Source: CAIUGU01 sp031398625
GTDB lineage: Bacteria; Pseudomonadota; Gammaproteobacteria; Steroidobacterales; Steroidobacteraceae
DNA length: 17,165 nucleotides
Reading direction: 5' to 3'
Assembly (NCBI GenBank): GCA_031398625.1
Contig: JANNNQ010000060.1
Coordinates: 1-17,165 of the forward strand
The stretch's first letter is position 1, and every line of letters starts with the position of its first letter. Shown here piece after piece: positions 8,022-15,471 of the stretch. The translations under genes were made by a program, and so were the position numbers. The notes beneath the pieces are model-generated. The model did not search any database, was not told the origin of the DNA, and saw only the letters and a program-made list of their open reading frames with translations.

Positions 8022-8048
8022 TTTATAACAGCCCGGTGTTAAGTTGAA
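8022..8048 (-). promoter_or_regulatory. Possible sigma-70-type promoter for the pilM operon
   Basis: Minus strand TTCAAC (8048-8043), a 15-base spacer and TATAAA (8027-8022), about 70 bases upstream of the pilM GTG. The -10 is good, the -35 and spacing are poor. A small inverted repeat ATCAC-TTGT-GTGAT (7974-7987) lies in the leader. Confidence 0.3.
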
Positions 8049-8302
8049 TGTGAGGCCCCTCACGAAACGCCACCGGACTTGCTCAGAAATTCCCGTGTCT
8101 GCAAGCAAACCGGAGCTCCGGGCCTTAGGCTGGGGCCCGTGGGAACCTTGGTCGAGGTTGGAGAAGCAACACTCATGCAGGGTTTGAACGACTCGCGTCC
8201 GGACTTGCCGAAGCTCCCAATACCGCGCCCGGCTGCCCGCCCGCGGGGGGGCAACCCGGCATTCTTGGCTTACCGAATCGCAAAATTCTGGAATGAAACC
8301 GC

Positions 8303-8331
8303 CTGAATATCGCCGAACTACTATGCATAAT
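8303..8331 (+). promoter_or_regulatory. Possible promoter for the PBP1A gene
   Basis: CTGAAT (8303-8308), a 17-base spacer and CATAAT (8326-8331), 37 bases before the GTG start. The -10 matches five of six consensus positions, the -35 only three, so this is tentative. Confidence 0.35.
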
Positions 8332-8367
8332 CGGTTTTTCTAAAGCAAGGACTTAGAGGTTCTTGTT

Positions 8368-10878
8368 GTGACACGACTTTACAAGTTTTCCGCCCCCAGA
8401 CTGGCACTTGCGATCCTCTTTATCGGGGGGGGATTCGTATTGCTGGCCTGCATCGGCGCATATCAGTACCTGCGGCCGGACCTACCCGATGTCGCAAGCC
8501 TCCGGGAAGTCGAATTGCAGGTCCCGCTGCGGGTTTACAGCCGGGATGGCCTGCTGATTGCCCAGTTCGGCGAGCAGCGCCGTATCCCTTTGACGTTGGA
8601 AGAAATTCCGCCGCAGATGGTCAATGCCGTGCTGGCGGCGGAGGACGACCGTTTTTTCGCGCACCATGGCGTTGATTACCCCGGTCTGCTGAGGGCAACC
8701 GCACGACATCTCATGTCGGGAGACATGGCCGAAGGCGGCAGCACCATCACGATGCAGCTGACCCGGGGGATCTTCCTTACCCCCGAGAAGACCTATCGCC
8801 GCAAACTGCTCGAGATCTTCCTGACGCTTCGCATTGAACAACAGTTCACCAAGCAGGAGATCCTCACCCTGTACCTCAACCGCATCTTTCTGGGGCAACG
8901 CGCTTACGGAGTCGGCGCAGCCGCAGAAGTTTACTTCGGCAAGACGATGGAGCAGCTTGACCTCGCGGAGATCGCCCTGATTGCAGGCTTGCCGCAACGG
9001 CCGTCGCGGGACAATCCCGTCGCGAACCCCGAATACGCCAAGCAACGGCGAACCTACGTTCTGCGACGATTGCTGGAGAACGGGTCCATCAGCCAGGCGG
9101 ATCACGACACGGCTGCGAGTACGCCCGTCGAGTCGAAACTGCACGGACCTGCAATGGCGCTCGAAGCTCCCTACATTGCGGAAATGGCGCGGACAGAACT
9201 CCTCGCGAAACTGGGTCCTGAAATCTACACGGCGGGCTACCGGGTCGTGACAACTGTCGACAGCCGGTTACAGCGAGCCGCAGTACGGGCGCTGCGGCTT
9301 GCCCTGCTTGAGTACGATCAGCGCCATGGCTATCGCGGGCCAGCCGGTCACACTGATCTCGCGGCTGGCGCGTCCGAAGCCGACTGGGAGCAAGCTGTCG
9401 CATCCCATCCGGAGCGAGGCAGTCTCGTTCCGGCCGTCGTCACGGCTCTGGAAGGCCGGTCAGTTACCGCCTACACCCGCGGCCAGGGCGCCGTGACGAT
9501 TTCCTGGAGCGGGCTCGACTGGGCCAGGCCTGCCGCGCCGGAAGGGGGCGTAGGAAAAGCACCCGAAAATGCGGCATCGATCCTGTCGGTGGGTGACCTG
9601 ATCTATGTGGCCCAGGAGATCGCGGGCACCTGGCGACTGATGCAGGTACCCGATGTAGAGGGTGCATTCGTCGCAGTCGACCCCCAGGACGGTGCCGTTA
9701 CTGCGTTGACCGGAGGGTTCGACTATTTCGCCAGTAACTACAATCGCGCTGTCCAGGCCCGAAGGCAGCCAGGCTCAGCGTTCAAGCCCTTCCTCTATTC
9801 GGCAGCGCTGGAAAAGGGACTCACCCCGGCCACGCTGATCAATGACGCGCCGATCGTCTTCAATGATGCGTCGCTTGAGGCAAGCTGGCGGCCGCAGAAC
9901 GTGAGCCGCGAATTCTATGGTCCAACCCGCATCCGCGAGGCGCTGGTCCGATCCAGAAACCTTGTCTCGATTCGCATCCTGAACGACCTCGGCCCTGCCT
10001 ATGCGACCGACTACATACAGCGCTTCGGCTTCACTGCGGATTCTCTTCCGCAGAACCTGACTCTTGCGCTGGGAACGGCGCAGGTATCACCGCTTGAAAT
10101 GGCCGCGGGTTACGCCGTTTTCGCCAATGGCGGATACCGTGTTGCACCCTATTTCATCGAGCGGGTTGAAGACTCGTCAGGCAGGATCGTGTTCGAGTCG
10201 GAACCGAAGTTTGCCTGTGCGGACTGCACCGCTCCTGCCCCTGCCGGTGTGCTTGAGTCGGCCACTGCAACGCTTCGCGTCAACGCTCCCGCTCACACTG
10301 GAGAGCCCCGTGAGGATGGGGATGGGTCGGAAGCAGGGGACACTCTGTCGAACGCTCATTTTCACGCGGACGATCTGGCTCCGCAGGCCATCTCCCCGCA
10401 GAACGCATATCTGATGACGGACATGATGAGCGACGTAGTGCGCAGAGGCACGGCGACGCGAGCGCGAGCGCTGCAGCGTGATGACCTGGCGGGCAAGACG
10501 GGAACAACGAATGACCGCCGTGACGCCTGGTTCCTCGGCTACAGCACGGATATTGTGGGTGCAGCATGGGTTGGCTTCGACCAGGAGCGCACGCTGGGCC
10601 CCAGGGAAGAAGGCGCCCGCACGGCGTTGCCCATGTGGATCTACTTCATGGGAGAGGCACTCCGCGGCACTCCGCAACACCGTGCGACGGTTCCTGCCGG
10701 CCTGGTTACCATGCGTATATCGCCAGAGACCGGGGAGCCTGCCGGACCGGGAGATCCCCAGGCGATATTTGAGACTTTCATCGCGGGACATGTACCTTCG
10801 GGCAACGGCGGCCTGACTGAATCAGGAAATCCGGGTTTCGCTCCTGCCGAGGATCGCAGCAGCGACGCGCTTTTCTGA
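8368..10878 (+). CDS. mrcA: Penicillin-binding protein 1A, bifunctional peptidoglycan glycosyltransferase/transpeptidase
   Basis: Class A PBP (called ponA in pseudomonads) that polymerises lipid II and cross-links peptidoglycan in the periplasm. 836 residues, the usual length. GTG start with AGAGGT seven bases upstream. Seen: one membrane anchor at residues 12-33 (LALAILFIGGGFVLLACIGAY); GT51 domain with catalytic Glu92 in AAEDDRFFAHHGVD, GGSTITMQLTR (123-133) and LYLNRIFLGQ; an OB-type insert (about 320-430); and the transpeptidase with Ser470-x-x-Lys473 (PGSAFKPF), SRN at 529-531 and KTG at 710-712 (GKTGTTNDRRDAWFLGYS). A linker rich in acidic and small residues lies at about 640-680. A run of eight G (8425-8432) encodes Gly20-22 in the anchor. 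Divergent from pilM, as in pseudomonads. Confidence 0.97.
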   Translation: MTRLYKFSAPRLALAILFIGGGFVLLACIGAYQYLRPDLPDVASLREVELQVPLRVYSRDGLLIAQFGEQRRIPLTLEEIPPQMVNAVLAAEDDRFFAHHGVDYPGLLRATARHLMSGDMAEGGSTITMQLTRGIFLTPEKTYRRKLLEIFLTLRIEQQFTKQEILTLYLNRIFLGQRAYGVGAAAEVYFGKTMEQLDLAEIALIAGLPQRPSRDNPVANPEYAKQRRTYVLRRLLENGSISQADHDTAASTPVESKLHGPAMALEAPYIAEMARTELLAKLGPEIYTAGYRVVTTVDSRLQRAAVRALRLALLEYDQRHGYRGPAGHTDLAAGASEADWEQAVASHPERGSLVPAVVTALEGRSVTAYTRGQGAVTISWSGLDWARPAAPEGGVGKAPENAASILSVGDLIYVAQEIAGTWRLMQVPDVEGAFVAVDPQDGAVTALTGGFDYFASNYNRAVQARRQPGSAFKPFLYSAALEKGLTPATLINDAPIVFNDASLEASWRPQNVSREFYGPTRIREALVRSRNLVSIRILNDLGPAYATDYIQRFGFTADSLPQNLTLALGTAQVSPLEMAAGYAVFANGGYRVAPYFIERVEDSSGRIVFESEPKFACADCTAPAPAGVLESATATLRVNAPAHTGEPREDGDGSEAGDTLSNAHFHADDLAPQAISPQNAYLMTDMMSDVVRRGTATRARALQRDDLAGKTGTTNDRRDAWFLGYSTDIVGAAWVGFDQERTLGPREEGARTALPMWIYFMGEALRGTPQHRATVPAGLVTMRISPETGEPAGPGDPQAIFETFIAGHVPSGNGGLTESGNPGFAPAEDRSSDALF

Positions 10879-10917
10879 CGGCTTGGTCGTCACGGTGAAC
10901 TTCAAGCGTTCAAGCAG

Positions 10918-11559
10918 ATGAGTAAACGCGACAATCCACGGGCGGAGCAAATGCGACGGGCTCTGGCGCAGGAAGCCGCCCGGTTGATGGCTGAGCAGGG
11001 CATCGACGACTTCCTGCTCGCGAAAAGAAAGGCCGCAGAACGGCTGGGCGCGACGGATGCATCGGTACTGCCACGCAACACGGAGATCGAGGCAGCGCTC
11101 GCCGAACATCACCGCCTGTTCGAAGGCGAGATGCATGCATCAACACTGGCTGAACTGCGCCGGACTGCCCTCAAGACGATGCAGCTGTTTCGCGAGTTCG
11201 AGCCCCGCCTGGTGGGCGCCGTGCTTAGCGGCACCGCTTCGGCCCACTCGGAAATCAATCTTCACCTCTTCGCCGACACGCCCGAAACCGTTGCGCTGAA
11301 ACTGTTCGATGAAGACATTCCCCATTACGCGGCCGAGCGGAGACTGCGCTATGAACCAGGTCGCGTGGTCGCCTACCCGGCATTCCGCTTCGTGGCGGGG
11401 AACCAGCCGATCGACGTGGTCGTCTTCCCGGTCGACGGGATCAGGCAATCGCCGAGCAGCCCGGTGGACGGCAAACCGATGCGTCGTGCCGACGCCGCGG
11501 AATTGCAGGCACTGCTTGCGAAAGAGGACAGCGGCGCAGGATCAAGACGCTACCAATAG
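10918..11559 (+). CDS. Conserved hypothetical protein, possible degenerate nucleotidyltransferase fold
   Basis: 213 residues, soluble, no signal peptide or membrane segment; codon use looks like its neighbours. I recognise the type (N-terminal helical region with EAARLMAEQGIDDFLLAKRKAAERLG at about 19-44, found in conserved gammaproteobacterial hypotheticals) but no established function. The middle reads LVGAVLSGTASAHSEINLHLF (98-118) followed by PIDVVVFP (164-171). This resembles the GS...DxD...D pattern of minimal nucleotidyltransferases, but with Glu112 and Asn114 where two metal-binding Asp would be expected, so activity is doubtful. It starts 39 bases after the PBP1A stop on the same strand, suggesting co-transcription; no clear Shine-Dalgarno is seen. 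Converges with gltA. Confidence 0.8.
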   Translation: MSKRDNPRAEQMRRALAQEAARLMAEQGIDDFLLAKRKAAERLGATDASVLPRNTEIEAALAEHHRLFEGEMHASTLAELRRTALKTMQLFREFEPRLVGAVLSGTASAHSEINLHLFADTPETVALKLFDEDIPHYAAERRLRYEPGRVVAYPAFRFVAGNQPIDVVVFPVDGIRQSPSSPVDGKPMRRADAAELQALLAKEDSGAGSRRYQ

Positions 11560-11613
11560 AAGGCGCGTCGCAGGAGAGGGTCGTCAAGGGCCGCGCGGAC
11601 GGCCGCAAACGGC

Positions 11614-12912
11614 TCAATCGCGCTTGCCCATCTCCACATAGTCCCGACGTGCAGGGCCGGCATAGAGCTGCCGCGGACGGCCAATCTTCATGCCCGGATC
11701 AGCGATCATCTCCTGCCAGTGGGAAACCCAGCCGACGGTGCGCGCAATCGCGAACATCACGGTGAACATCGATTGCGGAATGCGGATGGCGCTGTAGATG
11801 ATGCCGGAATAGAAATCGACGTTCGGGTACAGCTTGCGCTCGACGAAGTACTCGTCCTTTAGGGCAATCTCTTCCAGGCGCAGCGCGAGCTCGAACAAGG
11901 GGTTGTCGGATTTGCCTAGCTTCGCGAGCACCTTGTGGCACATCGCCCGGATGATCGTCGCGCGCGGATCGCGGTTCTTGTATACGCGATGTCCGAAACC
12001 CATCAGCTTGAAGTTGTCGTTCTTGTCCTTCGCCTTGGCGATGAACTTCGGAATGTTCTCGACCGTGCCGATCTGCTCGAGCATCGCGAGCACTGCTTCA
12101 TTCGCGCCGCCATGGGCAGGACCCCACAATGCCGAGATGCCCGCCGAGATGGCTGCGTAGGGATTCGCACCTGTGCTGCCCGCGAGGCGTACCGTCGATG
12201 TGCTGGCATTCTGCTCATGATCCGCGTGCAGGATGAACAGCAGGTCGAGTGCCTGCGCCGCCACCGGATCGACCTCGTAGGTCTCACAGGGCACGGAGAA
12301 GTACATGTGCAGCAGGTTGGCGCAGTAATCGAGATCGTTGCGCGGGTACATGAAGGGCTGCCCGAGCGAATGCTTGTAGGCTGCGGCTGCGATGGTCGGG
12401 ATCTTTGCGATGATGCGATGGGCAAAGATCTCGCGGTGGCGCGGATTATTGATGTCCATCGAGTCGTGATAGAACGCGGCCATCGAGGCCACGACGCCCG
12501 ACAGCATCGCCATCGGATGCGCGTTGTACTGGAAGCCATTGAAGAATCGCAGCAGCGATTCATTGATCATCGTGTGGTACTGGATGGCATGCGTGAACTC
12601 GGACAGCTGGGCCGTGGAGGGCAGCTGGCCATTTATGAGCAGGTATGAGACCTCGAGGAAATTGCTCTTCTCGGCGAGCTGTTCGACGGGATAGCCGCGG
12701 TAAAGCAGCACTCCCTCGTCGCCGTCGATAAACGTGATCTTGCTCTCGCAGGCGGCAGTGGCCATGAAGCCGGGATCGAAGGTGAAGATGCCGTGATCCC
12801 GGGTCACATTGGCGATGTTCAGCGTGTCCGGCCCGAGCGTCCCGCTCCTCGCCTCGAGGATCGACTTCTTCCCGGTGGCGAGGTTGCTCAGCTCGAACTT
12901 CGTTTCGGTCAT
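11614..12912 (-). CDS. gltA: Citrate synthase (type II)
   Basis: Condenses acetyl-CoA and oxaloacetate to citrate, the entry step of the TCA cycle. The start at 12912 (AGGAAG just upstream; MTETKFELSN) gives 432 residues, near the E. coli enzyme (427). The frame stays open 50 codons upstream, but that extension carries no family sequence and lies in the leader. Seen: catalytic His267 (ALWGPAHGGANEA), His308 (MGFGHRVYKNRDPRA) and Asp366 (YPNVDFYSGI), plus LHADHEQNASTSTVRLAGS and the N-terminal RDHGIFTFDPGF region typical of the NADH-sensitive hexameric type. Whether NADH inhibits it here is inference. Ends convergently with the gene at 10918, with 54 bases between. Confidence 0.97.
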   Translation of the reverse strand: MTETKFELSNLATGKKSILEARSGTLGPDTLNIANVTRDHGIFTFDPGFMATAACESKITFIDGDEGVLLYRGYPVEQLAEKSNFLEVSYLLINGQLPSTAQLSEFTHAIQYHTMINESLLRFFNGFQYNAHPMAMLSGVVASMAAFYHDSMDINNPRHREIFAHRIIAKIPTIAAAAYKHSLGQPFMYPRNDLDYCANLLHMYFSVPCETYEVDPVAAQALDLLFILHADHEQNASTSTVRLAGSTGANPYAAISAGISALWGPAHGGANEAVLAMLEQIGTVENIPKFIAKAKDKNDNFKLMGFGHRVYKNRDPRATIIRAMCHKVLAKLGKSDNPLFELALRLEEIALKDEYFVERKLYPNVDFYSGIIYSAIRIPQSMFTVMFAIARTVGWVSHWQEMIADPGMKIGRPRQLYAGPARRDYVEMGKRD

Positions 12913-12932
12913 GTCAACTTCCTGGAGATCGA

Positions 12933-12948
12933 CTCCCGGTGCCGGGAG
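12933..12948 (-). promoter_or_regulatory. Short inverted repeat in the gltA leader
   Basis: CTCCCGG-TG-CCGGGAG, able to form a 6-7 bp G+C-rich hairpin in the gltA mRNA just upstream of its Shine-Dalgarno. It could be a translational control element or an operator; nothing in sequence decides. No convincing promoter was found between 12950 and 13068. Confidence 0.35.
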
Positions 12949-13068
12949 GGACGCAAAAATGTGGCGCGCAGCCTTACATGAGGAAGCTGCTAAATCAAGG
13001 GTTCGCGCCAACCGGACCGGGCTGGCGCAGACTGTGGCAGGACGCGGTCCGGGACGGGCCAACGATCG

Positions 13069-14538
13069 CTACTGGACGATCTTGACCAGTTGTCCGGGAC
13101 GCGGCTCTTTGTTCGGATAGAGATCGTTGTAGAGCCTCAGGCTCTCGACCGGATACTTCTCGAGGGGCGAGTTCTTCGCCAGGTCCGCCATCCGGGTGGC
13201 GTCGGTCGCCTGCACAAGCTTGATCTTGGTCGGTTCGGCGAGCGCGAACTCGTTCTCGCGCATCCGCCTGAATGTCTTGATGCTCGACAAAATGACCGGA
13301 TCGGCCGCCGGCACGTTGGTGCTGGCCTTGCTCGCTCCGGCAAAAACGTAGGCAAGATTGTTGTAGAAGACAACGACATATCGGGCAGGACCCTGGCCGA
13401 ACGGGGTCTTGGCGCTACGGACAACCGCGGAGTAGGCCCGCAGTCCGTTGATCTCCAGTTCTTCGCCCTGGCCGGATCCCGTCGTCGCGAGCAATCGCGC
13501 CAGCAGCTCCTTGGGTCCGGTGTTGGGAGGAGGCGTGTCCGTCGTGAGCTGGATCATGCTGTCCCGCTGCGGAGACAGCGCAATGAGACGGTCAGACTGG
13601 TTCTGGACCAGCCAGCCGGTGGGAAACGCCAGCGTGAATCCGTAACCCGCGTGGTAGAAGCGCGTTCCCTTGGCTACGCCCTGCGCGCGACTCGATCCTA
13701 CCGCCACCCCTTCAAGATTCTGGAGGTACGGCTGGATGCGATCGTCGGAATGCTCGGCGCCAGCGAACTTGCCGGCGGACTGGACGACTTCGCGCAGACG
13801 GGTGTCGTTGTCCGGGTGAGTGGAAAAGACGCCATGATAGATTTTCGGCTGACGGCCTTCGCGACGGGCCCGTTCCACCTCGAACATCTCCTGGTTCTTG
13901 AGCAGGCGGACTACATCGACCATGTTCTCGGCGTCGTAACCGATCGCGGTAATGTACTCAGCGCCCAACCTGTCGGCTTCCAGCTCCATGTCCCGTCCGT
14001 ACCCTCTGACCAGGGCAGTTGCCGCTTCACCGGTCAGGTTAGCCAGATCACCGCTGCCGGTCAGGATGCCTACCGCAATCGCGCCCACTCCGGCGAGTGA
14101 AGACTGCCCCTGCTGCCGGGCGGCGTGGCGCGCGGTTACATGCCCGATTTCGTGCCCGACCACGGCAGCCAGTTCCGCTTCGGAGTTGAGGTACACCATG
14201 ATTCCGCGGGTAATGTAGATGTACCCGCCGGGCGTCGCGAACGCGTTGACCTCATCGCTGTCGAGGACCGTGAACGTGTACTTGAGATGGCTGCGGTGAC
14301 TCTTTGCAGCCATCCGCTGCCCCACCTCATTGACGTAAGCTTGGAGTTTGGGATCGTCATAGACCCCGTATTGCGCCAGGATCTGGGGATGCATCTGCTG
14401 GCCGATGCGGATCTCGTCCGCCTCCGACATGAACGACAGGTCCGACTTGCCGGTTACCGGATTGGTGGAGCAGCTCGTGAGGCCGAGCAACCCAAGCAGC
14501 AGCGCCGGGCCGGCACTCCAGGCACGCTTGCAAGGCAT
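13069..14538 (-). CDS. M48 family metalloprotease, lipoprotein
   Basis: Probable zinc metalloprotease anchored in the envelope, in the group that includes BepA- and LoiP-like periplasmic proteases. The start at 14538 (GGAG six bases upstream) gives 489 residues; an in-frame ATG at 14562 is less well placed. Seen: a lipoprotein signal with lipobox LTSC (Cys23); an M48 N-terminal region (SEADEIRIGQQMHPQIL, YVNEVGQRMA, NAFATPGGYIYITRG); the zinc motif HEIGH (His129, Glu130, His133) in AAVVGHEIGHVTARHAARQ; and the downstream ELEADRLGAEYI carrying the third zinc ligand. A glycine-rich hydrophobic stretch (LAGVGAIAVGILTG) sits between them. The C-terminal 200 residues form an extra domain ending in a LysM-like piece (RLYNDLYPNKEPRPGQLVKIV). 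Substrates are unknown; envelope quality control is the family-based guess. Confidence 0.92.
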   Translation of the reverse strand: MPCKRAWSAGPALLLGLLGLTSCSTNPVTGKSDLSFMSEADEIRIGQQMHPQILAQYGVYDDPKLQAYVNEVGQRMAAKSHRSHLKYTFTVLDSDEVNAFATPGGYIYITRGIMVYLNSEAELAAVVGHEIGHVTARHAARQQGQSSLAGVGAIAVGILTGSGDLANLTGEAATALVRGYGRDMELEADRLGAEYITAIGYDAENMVDVVRLLKNQEMFEVERARREGRQPKIYHGVFSTHPDNDTRLREVVQSAGKFAGAEHSDDRIQPYLQNLEGVAVGSSRAQGVAKGTRFYHAGYGFTLAFPTGWLVQNQSDRLIALSPQRDSMIQLTTDTPPPNTGPKELLARLLATTGSGQGEELEINGLRAYSAVVRSAKTPFGQGPARYVVVFYNNLAYVFAGASKASTNVPAADPVILSSIKTFRRMRENEFALAEPTKIKLVQATDATRMADLAKNSPLEKYPVESLRLYNDLYPNKEPRPGQLVKIVQ

Positions 14539-14599
14539 CGAACGCTCCGGTGAATGAGCCATGGCTTTCTTTGAGGGGTCAGGAGTGGCGTTTGGTTCC

Positions 14600-14628
14600 G
14601 TTATAACTCTGGCCCGAGGGAGCTACAA
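14600..14628 (-). promoter_or_regulatory. Possible promoter for the M48 protease gene
   Basis: Minus strand TTGTAG (14628-14623), a 17-base spacer and TATAAC (14605-14600), about 60 bases upstream of the start codon and just downstream of the rpmE terminator. Confidence 0.4.
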
Positions 14629-14654
14629 GCCGACCACCCGCCAGTTGCTTCGAC

Positions 14655-14690
14655 CCGAAAACAAGAAGGGGCGCCTTCCAGCACCCCTTC
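14655..14690 (-). terminator. Rho-independent terminator of rpmE
   Basis: Minus strand GAAGGGGTGC - TGGAAG - GCGCCCCTTC, a 10-bp stem with one G-U pair (14690-14665), followed by TTGTTTTC. Lies 41 bases after the rpmE stop. Confidence 0.85.
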
Positions 14691-14731
14691 GAGATCCAAC
14701 GTTGCACGAAGCCGCCCAGTGCCCGGCTGTC

Positions 14732-14935
14732 TCAGCCGCGCGCGTACTTCTTGCGGAACTTGTCCACCCGGCCACCGGTGTCGACCATCTTCTGCTTGCC
14801 GGTATAGAACGGATGGCAGTTTGAGCAGACTTCGAGCTGCAGGTCTTCGGCGTGCGTCGAACGCGTCTGGAACGTATTACCGCAGCTGCACTGCACGGTA
14901 ATTTCTTTGTACTCGGGATGGATGCCGGCCTTCAT
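14732..14935 (-). CDS. rpmE: 50S ribosomal protein L31 (bL31), zinc-binding form
   Basis: Small protein of the large ribosomal subunit that bridges to the small subunit. The start at 14935 gives 67 residues with the classic MKAGIHPEYKEI beginning; the frame is open 28 codons further upstream but that part is leader. The four zinc-binding cysteines are present: Cys16 and Cys18 (QCSCGNTF), Cys37 and Cys40 (EVCSNCHPFYTGKQK). It is therefore the zinc-containing C+ form, not the Zur-controlled C- paralogue. No Shine-Dalgarno is visible before the ATG; instead a strong hairpin occupies the leader. Followed by a good terminator, so probably monocistronic. Confidence 0.97.
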   Translation of the reverse strand: MKAGIHPEYKEITVQCSCGNTFQTRSTHAEDLQLEVCSNCHPFYTGKQKMVDTGGRVDKFRKKYARG

Positions 14936-14957
14936 GGCAGTTCGGGCGCGTTTTGGG

Positions 14958-14984
14958 GCGCCCCCTTGGGAAAATGGGGGGCGC
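14958..14984 (-). promoter_or_regulatory. Leader hairpin upstream of rpmE
   Basis: GCGCCCCC / GGGGGCGC, a perfect 8-bp G+C stem with an 11-base loop, 22 bases before the rpmE ATG. If the promoter at 14987-15015 is real, the hairpin sits at the 5' end of the mRNA. It could serve translational control (bL31 autoregulation is known in E. coli) or mRNA protection. Confidence 0.45.
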
Positions 14985-14986
14985 GC

Positions 14987-15015
14987 AGTGTAGCCATGTG
15001 CAGTCCCGGAAACAA
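14987..15015 (-). promoter_or_regulatory. Possible promoter for rpmE
   Basis: Minus strand TTGTTT (15015-15010), a 17-base spacer and TACACT (14992-14987), giving a short leader of about 45 bases that starts with the hairpin. Confidence 0.4.
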
Positions 15016-15037
15016 GCACGAGCAGCCGTGCAGACGG

Positions 15038-15205
15038 CTAGCAGGGTGATGCAAAACCCTATGAAGCACCCTGATAGCCCGAGTCAGGGACGACTCGGGC
15101 TATCCATGAGTTCCAACTCATTGATTTCGGGAGCCCGCTAAACCTGTGCTTTTCGCTGGCTCCACATGCACAAGGCACGGATAGCCTTTTGCAGCACCCT
15201 GCTAG
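15038..15205. repeat. 168-bp element with terminal inverted repeats and nested hairpins (MITE/REP-like)
   Basis: The outer 25 bases at each end (15038-15062 and 15181-15205) are inverted repeats pairing at 22 of 25 positions; the left end begins CTAGCAGGGTGATGC. Inside lie a perfect 13-bp stem with a six-base loop (15073-15085 / 15092-15104, GATAGCCCGAGTC), a 7-bp palindrome (15106-15112 / 15115-15121, ATGAGTT) and a 6-bp pair GGAGCC/GGCTCC (15130-15163). A further partial copy of the end motif, AGCACCCTGATAG, occurs in direct orientation at about 15065. It has no coding potential. The form suggests a non-autonomous mobile or REP-type intergenic repeat; both ends carry CTAG, which could be a target duplication. 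Family not identified. Confidence 0.7.
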
Positions 15206-15268
15206 ACCCGGGAGTGATTTGACGCGCCCGCGAGACGCTGCATAGCGCCAATACACGCAGGCGGCCGG

Positions 15269-15303
15269 TTATCCACAAAAGCTGTGGACAAGTCTGTGGA
15301 AGA
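15269..15303. promoter_or_regulatory. Cluster of three DnaA-box-like 9-mers
   Basis: TTATCCACA at 15269-15277 (plus, exact consensus TTWTNCACA), TTGTCCACA on the minus strand at 15283-15291 (one mismatch) and TCTTCCACA on the minus strand at 15295-15303 (one mismatch), with gaps of only 5 and 3 bases. The first two are head to head. Such packing is typical of DnaA-binding sites such as origins, DARS or promoter control regions. Confidence 0.55.
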
Positions 15304-15471
15304 AACACCCTCCCGGTGACCGCTACCGCATCAGGAAAGTGCCACTGTCAGATTGGTCAAAAATTAGCCACCCATTTTGTGCTTTATTGATCAAATAGTT
15401 ACAGGCGCTACCTCAGAGCATTTATGTAATGTCGTCATCAAAACACGCCGCAGGTCCCGCGTGGCGCGGCG

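Larger units (their letters stand above)
7953..8367. other. 415-base divergent intergenic region between pilM and PBP1A
   Basis: Holds the start regions of both operons. Small reading frames at 8060-8254 (minus) and 8079-8306 (plus) overlap each other, have no recognisable content and are not called. Structure seen: a perfect 12-bp palindrome CCGGAGCTCCGG (8110-8121), overlapped by a hairpin CGGGCC / GGCCCG with a nine-base loop (8119-8139), and a direct repeat CCGGACTTGC at about 8073 and 8198. No T-tract follows, so these are not convincing terminators. Confidence 0.5.

Noticed and set aside
8060..8306. Two overlapping opposite-strand small frames in the divergent region
   Set aside because: Neither has a recognisable domain, clear ribosome binding site or plausible composition; they mirror each other.
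11591..11608. GGCCG/CGGCC inverted repeat between the convergent gene ends as a terminator
   Set aside because: Short G+C stem with no T-run on either strand; too weak to call.
12913..13062. 50-residue N-terminal extension of citrate synthase
   Set aside because: No citrate synthase sequence in it, and AGGAAG precedes the ATG at 12912, which gives the standard length.
15073..15104. 13-bp perfect stem as a stand-alone terminator
   Set aside because: No T-tract on either side and it sits inside the larger inverted-repeat element, which explains it better.
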